Source of the DNA: Siphlonurus alternatus
Taxonomy: Eukaryota > Arthropoda > Insecta > Ephemeroptera > Siphlonuridae
DNA: 64,000 nt
NCBI GenBank assembly: GCA_949825025.1
Contig: OX463778.1
Span: 186,001 to 250,000, forward strand
Direction: 5' to 3'
Of the stretch, positions 34,201 to 48,578 are shown one piece after another; position 1 is the stretch's first letter, and the number at the start of each line of letters is the position of its first letter. The notes under the pieces were generated by a model, which was given only the letters and a program-made list of their open reading frames with translations, was not told where the DNA came from and made no database searches. The position numbers and the translations under genes are program-made.

Positions 34201-34757
34201 CGTTGCCCTATTTGACTGTGGAAGCAGCACTGATGGGTTTCTAACAGTTGCAGCACCAGGTTCAAAACTCTGAGATTGCATTGCAGTTGATGATGCAGAT
34301 GAAGACATAGCAGTAAATGTTGTGGCTGATGTAGCAGTAGGTTGCCTCATGGTCGAACCATGTCCTGACGTGCCTGACGCCACATTTTCCTTGTTTCCCG
34401 CCTTATCTCCAGTAGGCTTAAAGAGGGAAATGGTCCTGAGTGAATTTCCAACGTTCCGAATGATGAGTTGAGGAATCGAACCCTCTTCTGAAACAATATC
34501 AGTGACGTTGTATGCATACGCGATATAATTTTATATTGCAAGATCAGAAAGACCCAACATTTGGCCAAGCATGCGTCTGTCGATCACGAGGTCCATGTGG
34601 ACCACTCTCTTTTGGAATGTTTTATCACAGTTTTAGCATGCTTACCTGCGTTTTCTCTTACGTAATGTACTGAAATTACATGCCGTCCAACTTCTGCGAT
34701 GGTACTACCGTGGAAAGCACACATGGTGCACTTGAATTGCAGCGGAACACTTGACAT
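31283..34757 (-). CDS. Zinc-finger and Myb/SANT-like protein, Harbinger-accessory type, four exons
   Basis: Exons 34757-34646, 34487-33943, 33431-33273 and 31537-31283. All junctions are GT-AG and all phases agree, giving about 356 aa. Exon 1 begins MSSVPLQFKCTMCAFHG and holds one C2H2 finger (CTMC ... RHVISVH). Exon 2 is a Ser/Thr/Ala/Gln-rich linker ending in the first helix of the SANT-like domain (RYTWGHAATISLIDSV). Exon 3 has the diagnostic VSGEQCDSKWKALKLNYKNV of trihelix/Myb-SANT-like domains, then RRDWAFLD. Exon 4 starts YMEGVLGGKP and ends in a charged coiled coil (EEKEERRERQREDREIKLAM). In PIF/Harbinger transposons such proteins bind ends and carry the transposase into the nucleus. 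An exapted host gene is equally possible. Confidence 0.8.
31651..31897. repeat. Diverged direct repeats split by Harbinger-MITE fragment
   Basis: The segment GCAGAAATG.ATAGA ... TTTTTTCAGATTTTTT occurs at about 31651-31711 and again at about 31833-31890. Between them (31725-31785) is a fragment sharing TTGATTTTGCTACGGAGTTC with the MITE at 33505-33763. Confidence 0.6.
31921..32010. repeat. Imperfect inverted repeat
   Basis: CTTTTTGTGACGTCA pairs with TGACATCACAAAAAG across a loop of roughly 40 bp; flanking bases also pair loosely. Probably a small MITE relic. Confidence 0.5.
32646..32778. mobile_element. ~133-bp MITE in Myb/SANT gene intron
   Basis: The ends TTTATTAATGGCCGTAAGTT and, in reverse complement, TTTACTAATGGTCGTAAGTT continue through GCAGCCA, giving about 27 bp of near-perfect inverted repeat. 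Confidence 0.75.
33505..33763. mobile_element. 259-bp Harbinger-type MITE, TAA target duplication
   Basis: Begins AGGTGCTTTCACATATTCGA and ends with the reverse complement; inverted repeats continue through CGCTACGGA. Flanked by TAA at 33502-33504 and 33764-33766, the TWA type of PIF/Harbinger. It contains further sub-repeats of CTACGGAGTTCCGTAG. It lies in an intron of the Myb/SANT-like gene. Confidence 0.85.
33764..33845. repeat. Perfect 82-bp palindrome
   Basis: Exact inverted repeat of 41-bp arms with no spacer, centred between 33804 and 33805 (GTTG|CAAC). Its left arm continues on the far side of the adjacent MITE (AAGGTC at 33497-33502 pairs with GACCTT at 33846-33851). Confidence 0.9.
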
Positions 34758-35247
34758 TTTTAAAAAGACGATTTTCCTCCAACAAAACGCGTCACCAAAG
34801 TCCCAAACTCCCGCGATTACGCTTTTCGACTCTCACAATTTAGTTCTATATTTTTTCCGCTTGGCGTCGCTTTCACTCTTCTCGTTTATCGGCCTGGCCG
34901 CAGGGATAAGCGGGAGGACTCTTGCTGGTGGCGGGCTCTGGTGGTAGAAAGGCGGGCGTGACGACTTCCGCCAGATCTGGACTCGCAGATTTTCTTTAAA
35001 AACACGGATAAGTTTCCTCCGACATATCGGAGCGACTTCTCGAATACGCCCAGGGACTGCAAAAAGTGGGTGTAACTGATTTTTTTAACAAAAATGTGCT
35101 GTTAATTTTGTAAGTTATTAACTTATTAACTGTTTATTTTTGGATTCAACTAATTCAATTAATTACTAAAGTGAGTAATTCCCCAATTTTAATCAGGGGA
35201 TTATGTTCAGCATGTGAAAAAAAAGGTTTTTAATTAAGTTCAAAATA
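34758..35247. promoter_or_regulatory. GC-richer upstream region of Myb/SANT-like gene
   Basis: About 34790-35050 is markedly GC-richer than its surroundings and lies just upstream of the ATG, as expected for a host-type promoter and 5' UTR. No TATA box was identified. The rest, to the foldback element, is AT-rich without features. Confidence 0.4.
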
Positions 35248-35255
35248 GTCACACA
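35248..35255. repeat. Foldback target-site duplication, left (GTCACACA)
   Basis: Exact copy at 47922-47929. Confidence 0.92.
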
Positions 35256-35977
35256 GGTACGACAGGAGAATTCTTCGCTCTAACGTATACGAAAAGTAAG
35301 CACATGATAAAATTCTACGTGTAAATTGAAGGCCAATAAGAGTATTCATTAAGCGGCAAATTGCATAATTAGCGAGTAATTGAATTAATAAGATTACATG
35401 TTAATCATATGGAGGGATAAGAGGCCGCTAAATTTGGCAACGCAAGATGGATTCTCAACCACTTTGAACAGTCGTGAAGTTGGCATCGACACGAAAAAAC
35501 CAATCCGACCAATCAGCGTTTAGATAGTTAATAGTTAAACCTTGTGCCAACAGATGGCCATACTGTCCTCAAAAAGTGCGAAAGCGCACTAAAAATTTAA
35601 AGATCAAGGTTTTATCTACATTAAAATGTATTTTTGTTATTGTACATAATTATAATATTATAGTTTCATGACCAAATCGAAGCATGTTGCAAGATTACAC
35701 GGCATATTAAATACATAAAAACGGCATTACTTAGAGAGAAACTCGCATAAAACGGAGATATAATAATTATAAGTTTCTCAATTAGTTCACATAAGTACTT
35801 TATATGCATGTTATATATGCAATTAATTGCTGCATGGCATATAATTATGTGGCCGAGATTTATTTCTTCCGACGGTTTCATTATAAAGAACTACTGCGTT
35901 GCCGAAATGATAAATTGAAACTATTATGTACCTAGCAAGCATGTCATATATAAATATCGATCTGTCCAAACATTTAT

Positions 35978-36050
<73 letters not shown>

Positions 36051-39000
36051 TATAATTTTAAAATTAAATATTTACTTTATTTTAGATTAAATTGAAATGT
36101 GGAATAAGATTTCTCCATGATGATTAAACATTGAATATAACTGTTGAGTTTTTATTAATCTAGTTTTTATTAATTCGATAATCTAGCATCCTGCAATATT
36201 TTTCAACCATCTTTTTAACATTAATATGTTATATATTATATATCACAAATATTATATATTATAGCTCTCTGCATCTCATTATCTCAAAAAGTCATTGCAA
36301 ATATGGAGAATCTTAACAAATGAATCTAGAATGAGAATATTACATTAAAAAATTTTTGACTATACTACACAGGAGACATGAAACTCTTTCGAAGTTATTT
36401 TTCTAAGTTTTGAGGTTATAACAATTTACTGAACAAATTTAGTATGATATATATAAACGAATTAAATTTAATGTCGTTGTAATTAACAGCAGAGGAATCT
36501 TTTAAAATGATTCTGAAATGACAATAAAGAATTTTCTGTTATATATTACAGGGAACAACTTTTTGATTCACATTTTTCTGAGTTTTAATGTTAATATATT
36601 TGTTGAATTAGATTCCAATGTTTAAATTAATATATAATCAAAATTTTCATGTCGCGTCGTTGAAACAGCGGGAAATTTGTCGATTGATTGTTAAATGGTT
36701 TTAAACAATTTTCTGAGGTGGTGATGATCAATTTTCTCCCTGACAGTTTCCTCAATTTTGATGTAAATATTTAATGCATTAATTCACTTTGCTAAATACA
36801 ATATTAAATATTCATGGGCGTTGTAACAGCAGGATATTTGACGAATGATTGCAAAATGATTTTAATCACTTTTCTGAGGTGCTGATTAACAACTTTCTCC
36901 CTCACATTTTCGTGAAATTTGATGTTAATATTTGATGGATTATTTTACAATGTTAAATAAACTATTAAATATTCAAGACGTTGTAACAGCAGGAAACTTG
37001 ACGAATAAATCTAAAATGAATATAAAGTAATTTCTGAGGTGGTAATGATCAACTTTCTCCCTGACATTTTCCTGAATTTTGATGTTACTAATTAATGCAT
37101 TATTTTTTACTTTGTTAAACACACTATTCAATATTCAAGACGTTGTAACAGCAGGATACTTGACGAATGAATCTGAAATGAATATAAAGTAATTTCTGAG
37201 GTGGTAATGATCAACTTTCTCCCTGACATTTTCCTGATTTTTGATGTTACTAATTAATGCATTAATATACCTTGTTAAATACACTATTCAATATTCAAGA
37301 CGTTGTAACAGCAGGAAACTTGACGAATGAATCTGAAATGAATATTAAGTAATTTCTGAGGTGGTAATGATCAACTTTCTCCCTGACATTTTCCTGAAAT
37401 TTGATGTTACTAATTAATGCATTATTTTACTATGTTAAGTATACTATTAAATATTCAAGGACGTTGTAACAGCAGGGAACTTGACGAATTGATCGAAAAT
37501 GAATATAAAGTAATTTCTGAGGTGGTATTGATCAACTTTCTCCCTGACATTTTCCTGAATTTTGATGTACTAATTAATGCATTATTTTACTATGTTAAAT
37601 ATATACTATTAAATATTCAAGGACGTTGTAACAGCAGGAAACTTGACGAATGAATCTAAATTGAATTTAAAGTAATTTCTGAGGTGGTAATGATCAACTT
37701 TCTCCCTGACATTTTCCTGAAATTTGATGTTACTAATTAATGCATTATTTTACTTTGTTAAATACACTATTCAATATTCAAGACGTTGTAACAGCAGGAA
37801 ACTTGACGAATTGATCTAAAATGAATATAAAGTAATTTCTGAGGTGGTATTGATCAACTTTCTCCCTGACATTTTCCTGAATTTTGATGTACTAATTAAT
37901 GCATTATTTTACTATGTTAAATATTCTATTAAATATTCAAGGACGTTGTAACAGCAGGAAACTTGACGAATGAATCTAAATTGAATTTAAAGTAATTTCT
38001 GAGGTGGTATTGATCAACTTTCTCTCTGACATTTTCCTGAATTTTGATGTTAAAATTTAATGGAATATCTTACTATGTTAAATTAATATACACTATAAAA
38101 TATTCAAGGACGTTGTAACAGCAGGGAACTTGACGAATTGATCTAAAATGAATATAACGTAATTTCTGAGGTGGTATTGATCAACTTTTTCCCTGACATT
38201 TTCCTGAATTTTGATGTACTAATTAATGCATTATTTTACTATGTTAAATATACTATTAAATATTCAAGGACGTTGTAACAGCAGGAGACTTGACGAATGA
38301 ATCTGAAATGAATATAAAGTAATTTCTGAGGTGGTAATGATCAACTTTCTCCCTGACATTTTCCTGAATTTTGATGTTACTAATTAATGCATTATTTTAC
38401 TTTGTTAAATACACTATTCAATATTCAAGACGTTGTTACAGCAGGAATCTTGACGAATGAATCTGAAATGAATATAAAGTAATTTCTGAGGTGGTAATGA
38501 TCAACTTTCTCCCTGACATTTTCCTGATTTTTGATGTTACTAATTAATGCATTATTATACTTTGTTAAATACACAATTAAATATTCAAGACGTTGTAACA
38601 GCAGGAAACATGACGAATGAATCTGAAATGGATATTAAGTAATTTCTGAGGTGGTAATGATCAACTTTCTCCCTGACATTTTCCTGAATTTTGATGTTAC
38701 TAATTAATGCATTATTATACTTTGTTAAATACACTATTAAATATTCAAGACGTTGTAACAGCAGGAAATTTGACGAATGAATCTGAAATGAATATTAAGT
38801 AATTTCTGAGGTGGTAATGATCAACTTTCTCCCTGACATTTTCCTGATTTTTGATGTTACTAATTAATGCATTATTATACTTTGTTAAATATACTATTAA
38901 ATATTCAAGGACGTTGTAACAGCAGGAAACTTGACGAATGAATCTGAAATGAATATAAAGTAATTTCTGAGGTGGTAATGATCAACTTTCTCCCTGACAT

Positions 39001-40189
39001 TTTCCTGAATTTTGATGTTGCTAATTAATGCATTATTTTACTTTGTTAAATACACTATTCAATATTCAAGACGTTGTAACAGCAGGAAACTTGACGAATG
39101 AATATGAAATGATTATTAAGTAATTTCTGAGGTGGTAATGATCAACTTTCTCCCTGACATTTTCCTGAATTTTGATGTACTAATTAATGCATTATTTTAC
39201 TATGTTAAATATATACTATTAAATATTCAAGGACGTTGTAACAGCAGGAAACTTGACGAATGAATCTAAATTGAATTTAAAGTAATTTCTGAGGTGGTAA
39301 TGATCAACTTTCTCCCTGACATTTTCCTGAAATTTGATGTTACTAATTAATGCATTATTTTACTTTGTTAAATACACTATTCAATATTCAAGACGTTGTA
39401 ACAGCAGGAAACTTGACGAATTGATCTAAAATGAATATAAAGTAATTTCTGAGGTGGTATTGATCAACTTTCTCCCTGACATTTTCCTGAATTTTGATGT
39501 ACTAATTAATGCATTATTTTACTATGTTAAATATTCTATTAAATATTCAAGGACGTTGTAACAGCAGGAAACTTGACGAATGAATCTAAATTGAATTTAA
39601 AGTAATTTCTGAGGTGGTATTGATCAACTTTCTCTCTGACATTTTCCTGAATTTTGATGTTAAAATTTAATGGAATATCTTACTATGTTAAATTAATATA
39701 CACTATAAAATATTCAAGGACGTTGTAACAGCAGGGAACTTGACGAATTGATCTAAAATGAATATAACGTAATTTCTGAGGTGGTATTGATCAACTTTTT
39801 CCCTGACATTTTCCTGAATTTTGATGTACTAATTAATGCATTATTTTACTATGTTTAATATACTATTAAATATTCAAGGACGTTGTAACAGCAGGAAACT
39901 TGACGAATGAATCTGAAATGAATATAAAGTAATTTCTGAGGTGGTAATGATCAACTTTCTCCCTGACATTTTCCTGAATTTTGATGTTACTAATTAATGC
40001 ATTATTATACTTTGTTAAATACACAATTAAATATTCAAGACGTTGTAACAGCAGGAAACTTGACGAATGAATCTGAAATGAATATTAAGTAATTTCTGAG
40101 GTGGTAATGATCAACTTTCTCCCTGATATTTTCCTGAATTTTGATGTTACTAATTAATGCATTATTTTACTTTGTTAAATACACTATTC
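35256..40189. repeat. Left arm of foldback element
   Basis: The outer unique part is about 35256-36640 and includes (TA)n at about 35983-36047. The inner part is tandem repeats to 40189, where they stop abruptly inside a unit (ACACTATTC). Confidence 0.9.
36650..40189. repeat. Tandem array of ~161-bp units, left arm
   Basis: About 22 units, each carrying GACGTTGTAACAGCAGGAAA, TAATTTCTGAGGTGGTAATG, TCAACTTTCTCCCTGACATT and TACTAATTAATGCATTAT. Outermost units are the most diverged. A block at about 37.56-38.27 kb recurs at about 39.17-39.88 kb, 1610 bp (10 units) away, showing higher-order duplication. Confidence 0.92.
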
Positions 40190-40199
40190 TTTTTTTGAT

Positions 40200-41020
40200 G
40201 GTTACAAATTGATGAGAACACTTGGTGGAGGTGATTGCTTTTATGCAGCTGTATCTTGGACGCTGTACGGAACTGACAGATATTATTGTATCATTAGATT
40301 ATTAACTTTGGTAATTATTACAAAATACAGTCAATACTACCTACAACCAGCATTGACACCTGCAATGGAAACTGACTATGATAACAGAATTGAGAATCTC
40401 TTGATAAGTGTTGGCTCATTTGGAGATATTTCTGATCAAGTCAGGTACGTTATACCACCAAATGCCTGGCACATTTCACTATGCTGATATACTGTGTGAA
40501 ATGGCAATATCCGTAGCAATAAAGTGTAAAATTTACATTACCATGATTTTAGAAATCCAAACACTAGAAGGTTTCAGCAGAACCAAAACTTTACATTCGA
40601 CATGTTGCATGATGACTTCTGTTTTGACAATTACCACCGCACTGTTGAACACAGACCCATAGAACATCAAAATCATATGAGAGTTGAGGCTTCAGCATAC
40701 ACAAATATAATTCGCATTTTCAAACATGCTGAACATTTTTCAGCGTTTCTTCCAGTTGCAAATTTACAACATGAATTTAGGCCAGATAGAGACATTGGAC
40801 TTCCTGAAATTCCTGTGGATGCAATTGACCATTGGTAGAGAATGTATTAGAAGCAAGGGTTTGCAAATTACAACTAGCGCATTGCGTTTTCTAAATTGAT
40901 CGGATAATCCTGACATCATCAACAGACACATCACATCAAGAGAAATTGACATCATGGGTGTCCCATCAGTTAGTACCACACCATAACTCAAAAAACCAAG
41001 CAAATCAAGAAAAATTTGAA
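40200..41020 (+). pseudogene. Decayed OTU-like cysteine protease gene
   Basis: Frame 40209-40487 contains GGGDCFYAAVSWTLYGTD, matching the OTU catalytic loop with Asp and Cys followed by the typical LYGT. It then continues, with frameshifts and stops, into a frame at 40602-40838 whose AEHFSAFLPV segment resembles the catalytic-His end of the domain. Further diverged coding-like sequence (NPDIINRHITSREIDIMGVP) extends to about 41.0 kb. At least two frame changes separate the pieces, so it is not functional as read. OTU domains are deubiquitinase-type proteases also carried by some DNA transposons. The left tandem array ends 20 bp before it, so its 5' end may be missing. Confidence 0.65.
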
Positions 41021-42163
41021 AAGGAAGCTGAAAAGCATAATTTTATGATTGTATACATTTAATTATGTAGTTGAAATATGCAACTATTATAGTCTGTTAG
41101 GTTAAAAATTAACGTTGGTACATTTTATAACATATGAAAAACTGCAACTTAAGCAAACCGCATATACAAAATTTCCTGAATACTGATAAAAAATAGTTAA
41201 ACTTCACCAAATATTTATTACTTTAAGCAAAACCGTTGACCTTGATCAATTCAATATTTTAATATAATACTGAAACTACATTAAAAGTCACAAGTATCTT
41301 TTCTCCTGAGCTTTACGATAATTGAATCGGTGTTAGATGTGCCCCGGATTGGTGTTGCAAGGGAGTTAATTAAGGTACAAATGTGGCGTGTTATTTGTAA
41401 GGTGTGCTAAATAATTTTATGTCACTTTCTTGAACCAATTTTTGGCCTGTTACGTGAAAATTAATTAAATATTAAAAAAAGAGATACAATATATATGATT
41501 TATTGATGTGTTAAAATAGTAGAAAGCATAGTCTTCTGCTCGTTGTTAGTAAACAAAGTATTGTTGTGTAATGTCTGTTGCGTGTAAGAAAAAACATGGG
41601 TCACTTGTTGATTTACATGTTAACTTAAGGAAAATGTCCGTTAATTATGAAGTTAAAACAGTTACCTAGCGCCAACAATGCCATTACGTTCTTTGCTGTA
41701 GTGGCAAAATTAGGCTATATACGTCATCCCATGTTTAACAATGAAAAAGACTAAATGCGACAGACATTATAAACAATGGTTTGTTTCAACCATGGCGAGT
41801 AGAAGATTTGGTAGAAAGGATATTTCTTTGCATGATATTTTGTCAGAAAAGTCAATCTAAAAACCATCTTGTCATTTAACAATTTCATCAGTACCATTTT
41901 GCTAAAAAAATTGTACATATCACAAAAGCATTTCATACAGAGGTTTCCGATTGCATCAGTTTAAATTTTTGTAAAGTAATTTAAAAAAAATAAGTTTAAG
42001 TTTGCTGCAAGTCTATTCTGTTCTTTGTTTGAAACGGTTGTAGTAACCATTGTAATTATAAGAATGTAATTGTATTTGCAAGCTTTTTGTGGTGGTGGGT
42101 ATTTATGTCTTAAATTTAACTTCGCCTAAAAATCTTGAACGCACTGATATATATATATATATA

Positions 42164-42211
<48 letters not shown>

Positions 42212-42803
42212 TTATGTTCTACTTGTATAAAATGATAAAATGGTTACATTATTTGTTGATTTGTAGCTATGTATGCTTGTAAATATATAAATTTATTACT
42301 TATTGATAATTTAATTGTTTTAAATATATGTACATTGTTAAACCTTCTTTCCTAAACAACCTATTTCCTCCTCCTTATTATCCTTTACCCTCAAAATCCT
42401 AAACCTGACGAGAAAAGCTCGGCACCTCCCCGTGGTTCTCGTTTGACACGGTGCGCTAGTTTAGTTTTACGACAGAACTAGATTGGTCGCGCTAGACTGA
42501 GATCGAGCTATTAATTTTAGTATTATTAGAATTATTATTAACCAATAATTAAATCAAATTGAATTGTAATTATTAAGTTTCTTTTTCAAATTTAATGAAT
42601 TTCCTGCATGGGCTATTTTAAAATTTGGGTTACCACATTGAGGGATATCTGATCACCTTTGTTATTCAATATCTCGAAATTTAACTAAGTATTCCTTACA
42701 ACTTTAATTATTTTTAAAATATTTGCACATATATTTTTAATTTCAATTTTTTATTTAATTGAAAATCCAAGTCATGAAATGATCACATAAATGTGTCTGG
42801 AAA
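41021..42803. other. Foldback core, non-coding
   Basis: AT-rich with (TA)n at about 42150-42205 and a GC-richer patch at about 42400-42510. No transposase motif was recognised. Confidence 0.55.
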
Positions 42804-45800
42804 TAAGTAACATCAAATGTCCGGAAATTGTCACGGAGAAAGTTGATCATTACCACCTAAGAAATTACTTTATATTCATTTCAGATTCATTCGTCAAGTT
42901 TCCTGCTGTTAAAACGTCTTGAATATTGAATATAGTGTATTTAATAAAGTAAAATAATGCATTAATTAGTAACATCAAAATTCAGGAAAATGTCAGGGAG
43001 AAAGTTGATCATTACCACCTCAGAAATTACTTTAAGTTCAATTTAGATTCATTCGTCAAGTTTCCTGCTGTTACAACGTCCTTGAATATTTAATAGTGTA
43101 TAATTTAACATTGTAAAATAATGCATTAATTAGTACATCAAAATTCAGGAAAATGTCAGGGAGAAAGTTGATCAATACCATCTCAGAAATTACTTTATAT
43201 TCATTTTATATCAATTCGTCAAGTTCCCTGCTGTTACAACGTCCTTGAATATTTAATAGTATACTTAACATGGTATAATAATGCATTAATTAGTACATCA
43301 AAATTCAGGAAAATGTCAGGGAGAAAGTTAATCATTTTACCACCTCAGAAATTACTTTATATTCATTTCAGATTCATTCGTCAAGTTTCCTGCTGTTACA
43401 ACGTCTTGAATATTTAATTGTGTATTTAACAAAGTATAATAATGCATTAATTAGTAACATTAAAAATCAGGAACATGTCAGGGAGAAGGTTGATCATTTC
43501 CACCTCAGAAATTACTTTATATTCATTTCAGATTCATTCGTCAAGTTTCCTGCTGTTACAATGTCTTGAATATTTAATTGTGTATTTAACAAAGTAAAAT
43601 AATGCATTAATTAGTAACATCAAAATTCAGGAAAATTTCAGAAAGAAAGTTGATCATTACCACCTCAGAAATTACTTTATATTCATTTCAGATTCATTCG
43701 TCAAGTTTCCTGCTGTTACAACGTCTTGAATATTGAATAGTGTATTTAACAAAGTAAAATAATGCATTAATTAGTAACATCAAAATTCAGGAAAATGTCA
43801 GGGAGAAAGTTGATCAATACCACCTCAGAAATTACTTTATATTCATTTTAGATCAATTCGTCAAGTTCCCTGCTGTTACAACGTCCTTGAATATTTAATA
43901 GTGTATAATTTAACATATATAGTAAGATATTCCATTAAATTTTAACATCAAAACTCAGGAAAATGTCAGGGAGAAAGTTGATCACTACCACCTCAGAAAT
44001 TACTTTATATTCATTTTTAGATGCATTCGTCAAGTTTCCTGCTCTTACAACGTCTTGAATATTGAATAGTGTATTTAACAAAGTAAAATAATGCATTAAT
44101 TAGTAACATCAAAATTCAGGAAAATGTCTGGGAGAAAGTTGATCATTACCACCTCAGAAATTACTTTATATTCATTTTAGATCAATTCGTCAAGTTCCCT
44201 GCTGTTACAACGTCCTTGAATATTTAATAGTATGATACTTAACATAGTAAAATAATGCATTAATTAGTAACATCAAAATTCAGGAAAATGTCAGGGAGAA
44301 AGTTGATCATTACCACCTCAGAAATTACTTTATATTCATTTCAGATTCATTCATCAAGTTTCCTGCTGTTACAACGTCTTGAATATTTAATAGTGTATTT
44401 AACAAAGTATAATAATGCATTAATTAGTAACATCAAAATTCAGGAAAATGTCAGGGAGAAAAATGATCATTACCACCTCAGAAATTACTTAATATTCATT
44501 TCAGATTCATTCGTCAAGTTTCCTGCTGTTACAACGTCTTGAATATTTAATTGTGTATATAACAAAGTATAATAATGCATTAATTAGTAACATTAAAAAT
44601 CAGGAAAATGTCAGGGAGAAGGTTGATCATTTCCACCTCAGAAATTACTTTATATTCATTTCAGATTCATTCGTCAAGTTTCCTGCTGTTACAACGTCTT
44701 GAATATTGAATAGTGTATTTAACAAAGTAAAATAATGCATTAATTAGTAACATCAAAATTCAGGAAAATTTCAGGGAGAAAGTTGATCATTACCACCTCA
44801 GAAATTACTTTAAATTCAATTTAGATTCATTCGTCAAGTTTCCTGCTGTTACAACGTCCTTGAATATTTAATAGTATATTTAACATAGTAAAATAATGCT
44901 ATAATTAGTACATCAAAATTCAGGAAAATGTCAGGGAAAAAGTTGATCAATACCACCTCAGAAATTACGTTATATTCATTTTAGATCAATTCGTCAAGTT
45001 CCCTGCTGTTACAACGTCCTTGAATATTTAATAGTGTATAATTTAACATATATAGTAAGATATTCCATTAAATTTTAACATCAAATCTCAGGAAAATGTC
45101 AGGGAGAAGGTTGATCATTACCACCTCAGAAATTACTTAATATTCATTTTTAGATTCATTCGTCAAGTTTCCTGCTCTTACAACGTCTTGAATATTGAAT
45201 AGTGTATTTAACAAAGTAAAATAATGCATTAATTAGTAACATCAAAATTCAGGAAAATGTCAGGGAGAAAGTTGATCATTACCACCTCAGAAATTACTTT
45301 ATATTCATTTTAGATCAATTCGTCAAGTTCCCTGCTGTTACAACGTCCTTGAATATTTAATAGTATGATACTTAACATAGTAAAATAATGCATTAATTAG
45401 TAACATCAAAATTCAGGAAAATGTCAGGGAGAAAGTTGATCATTACCACCTCAGAAATTACTTTATATTCATTTCAGATTCATTCGTCAAGTTTCCTGCT
45501 GTTACAACGTCTTGAATATTTAATAGTGTATTTAACAAAGTATAATAATGCATTAATTAGTAACATCAAAATTCTGGAAAATGTCAGGGAGAAAGTTGAT
45601 CATCACCACCTCAGAAATTACTTAATATTCATTTCAGATTCATTCGTCAAGTTTCCTGCTGTTACAACGTCTTGAATATTTAATTGTGTATTTAACAAAG
45701 TATAATAATGCATTAATTAGTAACATCAAAATTCAGGAAAATGTCAGGGAGAAAGTTGATCATTACCACCTCAGAAATTACTTTATATTCATTTCAGATT

Positions 45801-46480
45801 CATTCGTCAAGTTTCCTGCTGTTACAACGTCCTTGAATATTTAATAGTATATTTAACATAGTAAAATAATGCATTAATTAGTACATCAAAATTCAGGAAA
45901 ATGTCAGGGAGAAAGTTGATCAATACCACCTCAGAAATTACTTTATATTCATTTTAGATCAATTCGTCAAGTATCCTGCTGTTACAACGTCTTGAATATT
46001 GATTAGTGTATTTAACAAAGTAAAAAATAATGCATTAATTAGTAACATCAAAATTCAGGAAAATGTCAGGGAGAAAGTTGATCATTACCACCTCAGAAAT
46101 TACTTTATATTCATTTTAGATTTATTCGTCAAGTTTCCTGCTGTTACAACGTCTTGAATATTTAATAGTTTATTTAACATTGTAAAATAATCCATCAAAT
46201 ATTAACATCAAATTTCACGAAAATGTGAGGGAGAAAGTTGTTAATCAGCACCTCAGAAAAGTGATTAAAATCATTTTGCAATCATTCGTCAAATATCCTG
46301 CTGTTACAACGCCCATGAATATTTAATATTGTATTTAGCAAAGTGAATTAATGCATTAAATATTTACATCAAAATTGAGGAAACTGTCAGGGAGAAAATT
46401 GATCATCACCACCTCAGAAAATTGTTTAAAACCATTTTACAATCAATCGACAAATTTCCCGCTGTTTCAACGACGCGACA
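42804..46480. repeat. Tandem array of ~161-bp units, right arm
   Basis: About 23 units in reverse orientation to the left array, carrying TTCGTCAAGTTTCCTGCTGT and CATTACCACCTCAGAAATTA. A variant marker (TATATAGTAAGATATTCC) occurs at about 43.91 and 45.05 kb, about 1143 bp (7 units) apart, unlike the 10-unit spacing of the left array. Confidence 0.92.
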
Positions 46481-47921
<1,441 letters not shown>

Positions 47922-47929
47922 GTCACACA
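47922..47929. repeat. Foldback target-site duplication, right (GTCACACA)
   Basis: Exact copy of 35248-35255. Confidence 0.92.
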
Positions 47930-47965
47930 AAATAATGAGTATGATACAAGTATGCATATCCATAC

Positions 47966-48122
47966 AGTAGGGTAGTGTCTTGGGTCCATTGTTGTTTTTG
48001 ATTTTTATTGAAGATTTGTCTGATGGAGTGAGGTCAAAGATGAGGTTGTTTGCAGATGATAGTGTTGTTTATAGGAAAATAGAAAGTGAGGGTGATGTGG
48101 TTCGTCTGCAAGAGGATCTTAA
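47966..48122 (+). pseudogene. LINE reverse transcriptase fragment, upstream part
   Basis: Encodes SVLGPLLFLIFIEDLSDGV and the LFADDSVVY catalytic box of non-LTR reverse transcriptases, then EGDVVRLQEDL. It is 5'-truncated: just before the SVLGP block is an in-frame TAG, and the fingers domain is absent. It is broken at 48122 by a TTAA element and resumes at 52543. Confidence 0.85.
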
Positions 48123-48545
48123 AGCGACATTCCGGAAAAAATCTACATAATTTTTTTATAAGTTCTTTACCCATTGATAGTACAAATTATCGGTGAAAAA
48201 ATCGCAAACTCAAAAAACAGAATATATTTGTAATTTTTTTTTATTCTGACCGTATGACGTCAAGAGGGCCAACTGGCTAGAGTTGCCTCTTCTACCCTCC
48301 CCTCCGACCCCTCTTTTGCTACCCTCTCTACCAGCTCGTCTGCTGAGGATGAACTAGGGGGTGAGGAGTGGTGGTCACGGTTAAAATAAACAAGCAAGCC
48401 AACATTCTTTTGTATAATATAGGTATGAAAAAAAAGTTACAACTTACAAGACACGATACTCATTTATAATATATTTTTTTTTTTGCACTCTTCCCCCAAG
48501 TCGTAATAAAATCAAATAATAAATTAATATTTTTAAACTTTAATT

Positions 48546-48578
<33 letters not shown>

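Noticed and set aside
35666..35881. 71-codon frame in each foldback arm (also 47296-47511)
   Set aside because: Identical only because the arms are inverted copies. Composition is low-complexity hydrophobic, with no start context or homology.
36650..40189. Regularly spaced repeats considered as a CRISPR array
   Set aside because: The whole ~161-bp unit is repeated, with no unique spacers. The context is a eukaryotic transposon arm with a mirror copy.
44288..45675. Repeated 84-codon frames in the right tandem array
   Set aside because: They arise from translating the 161-bp repeat; no evidence of coding constraint.
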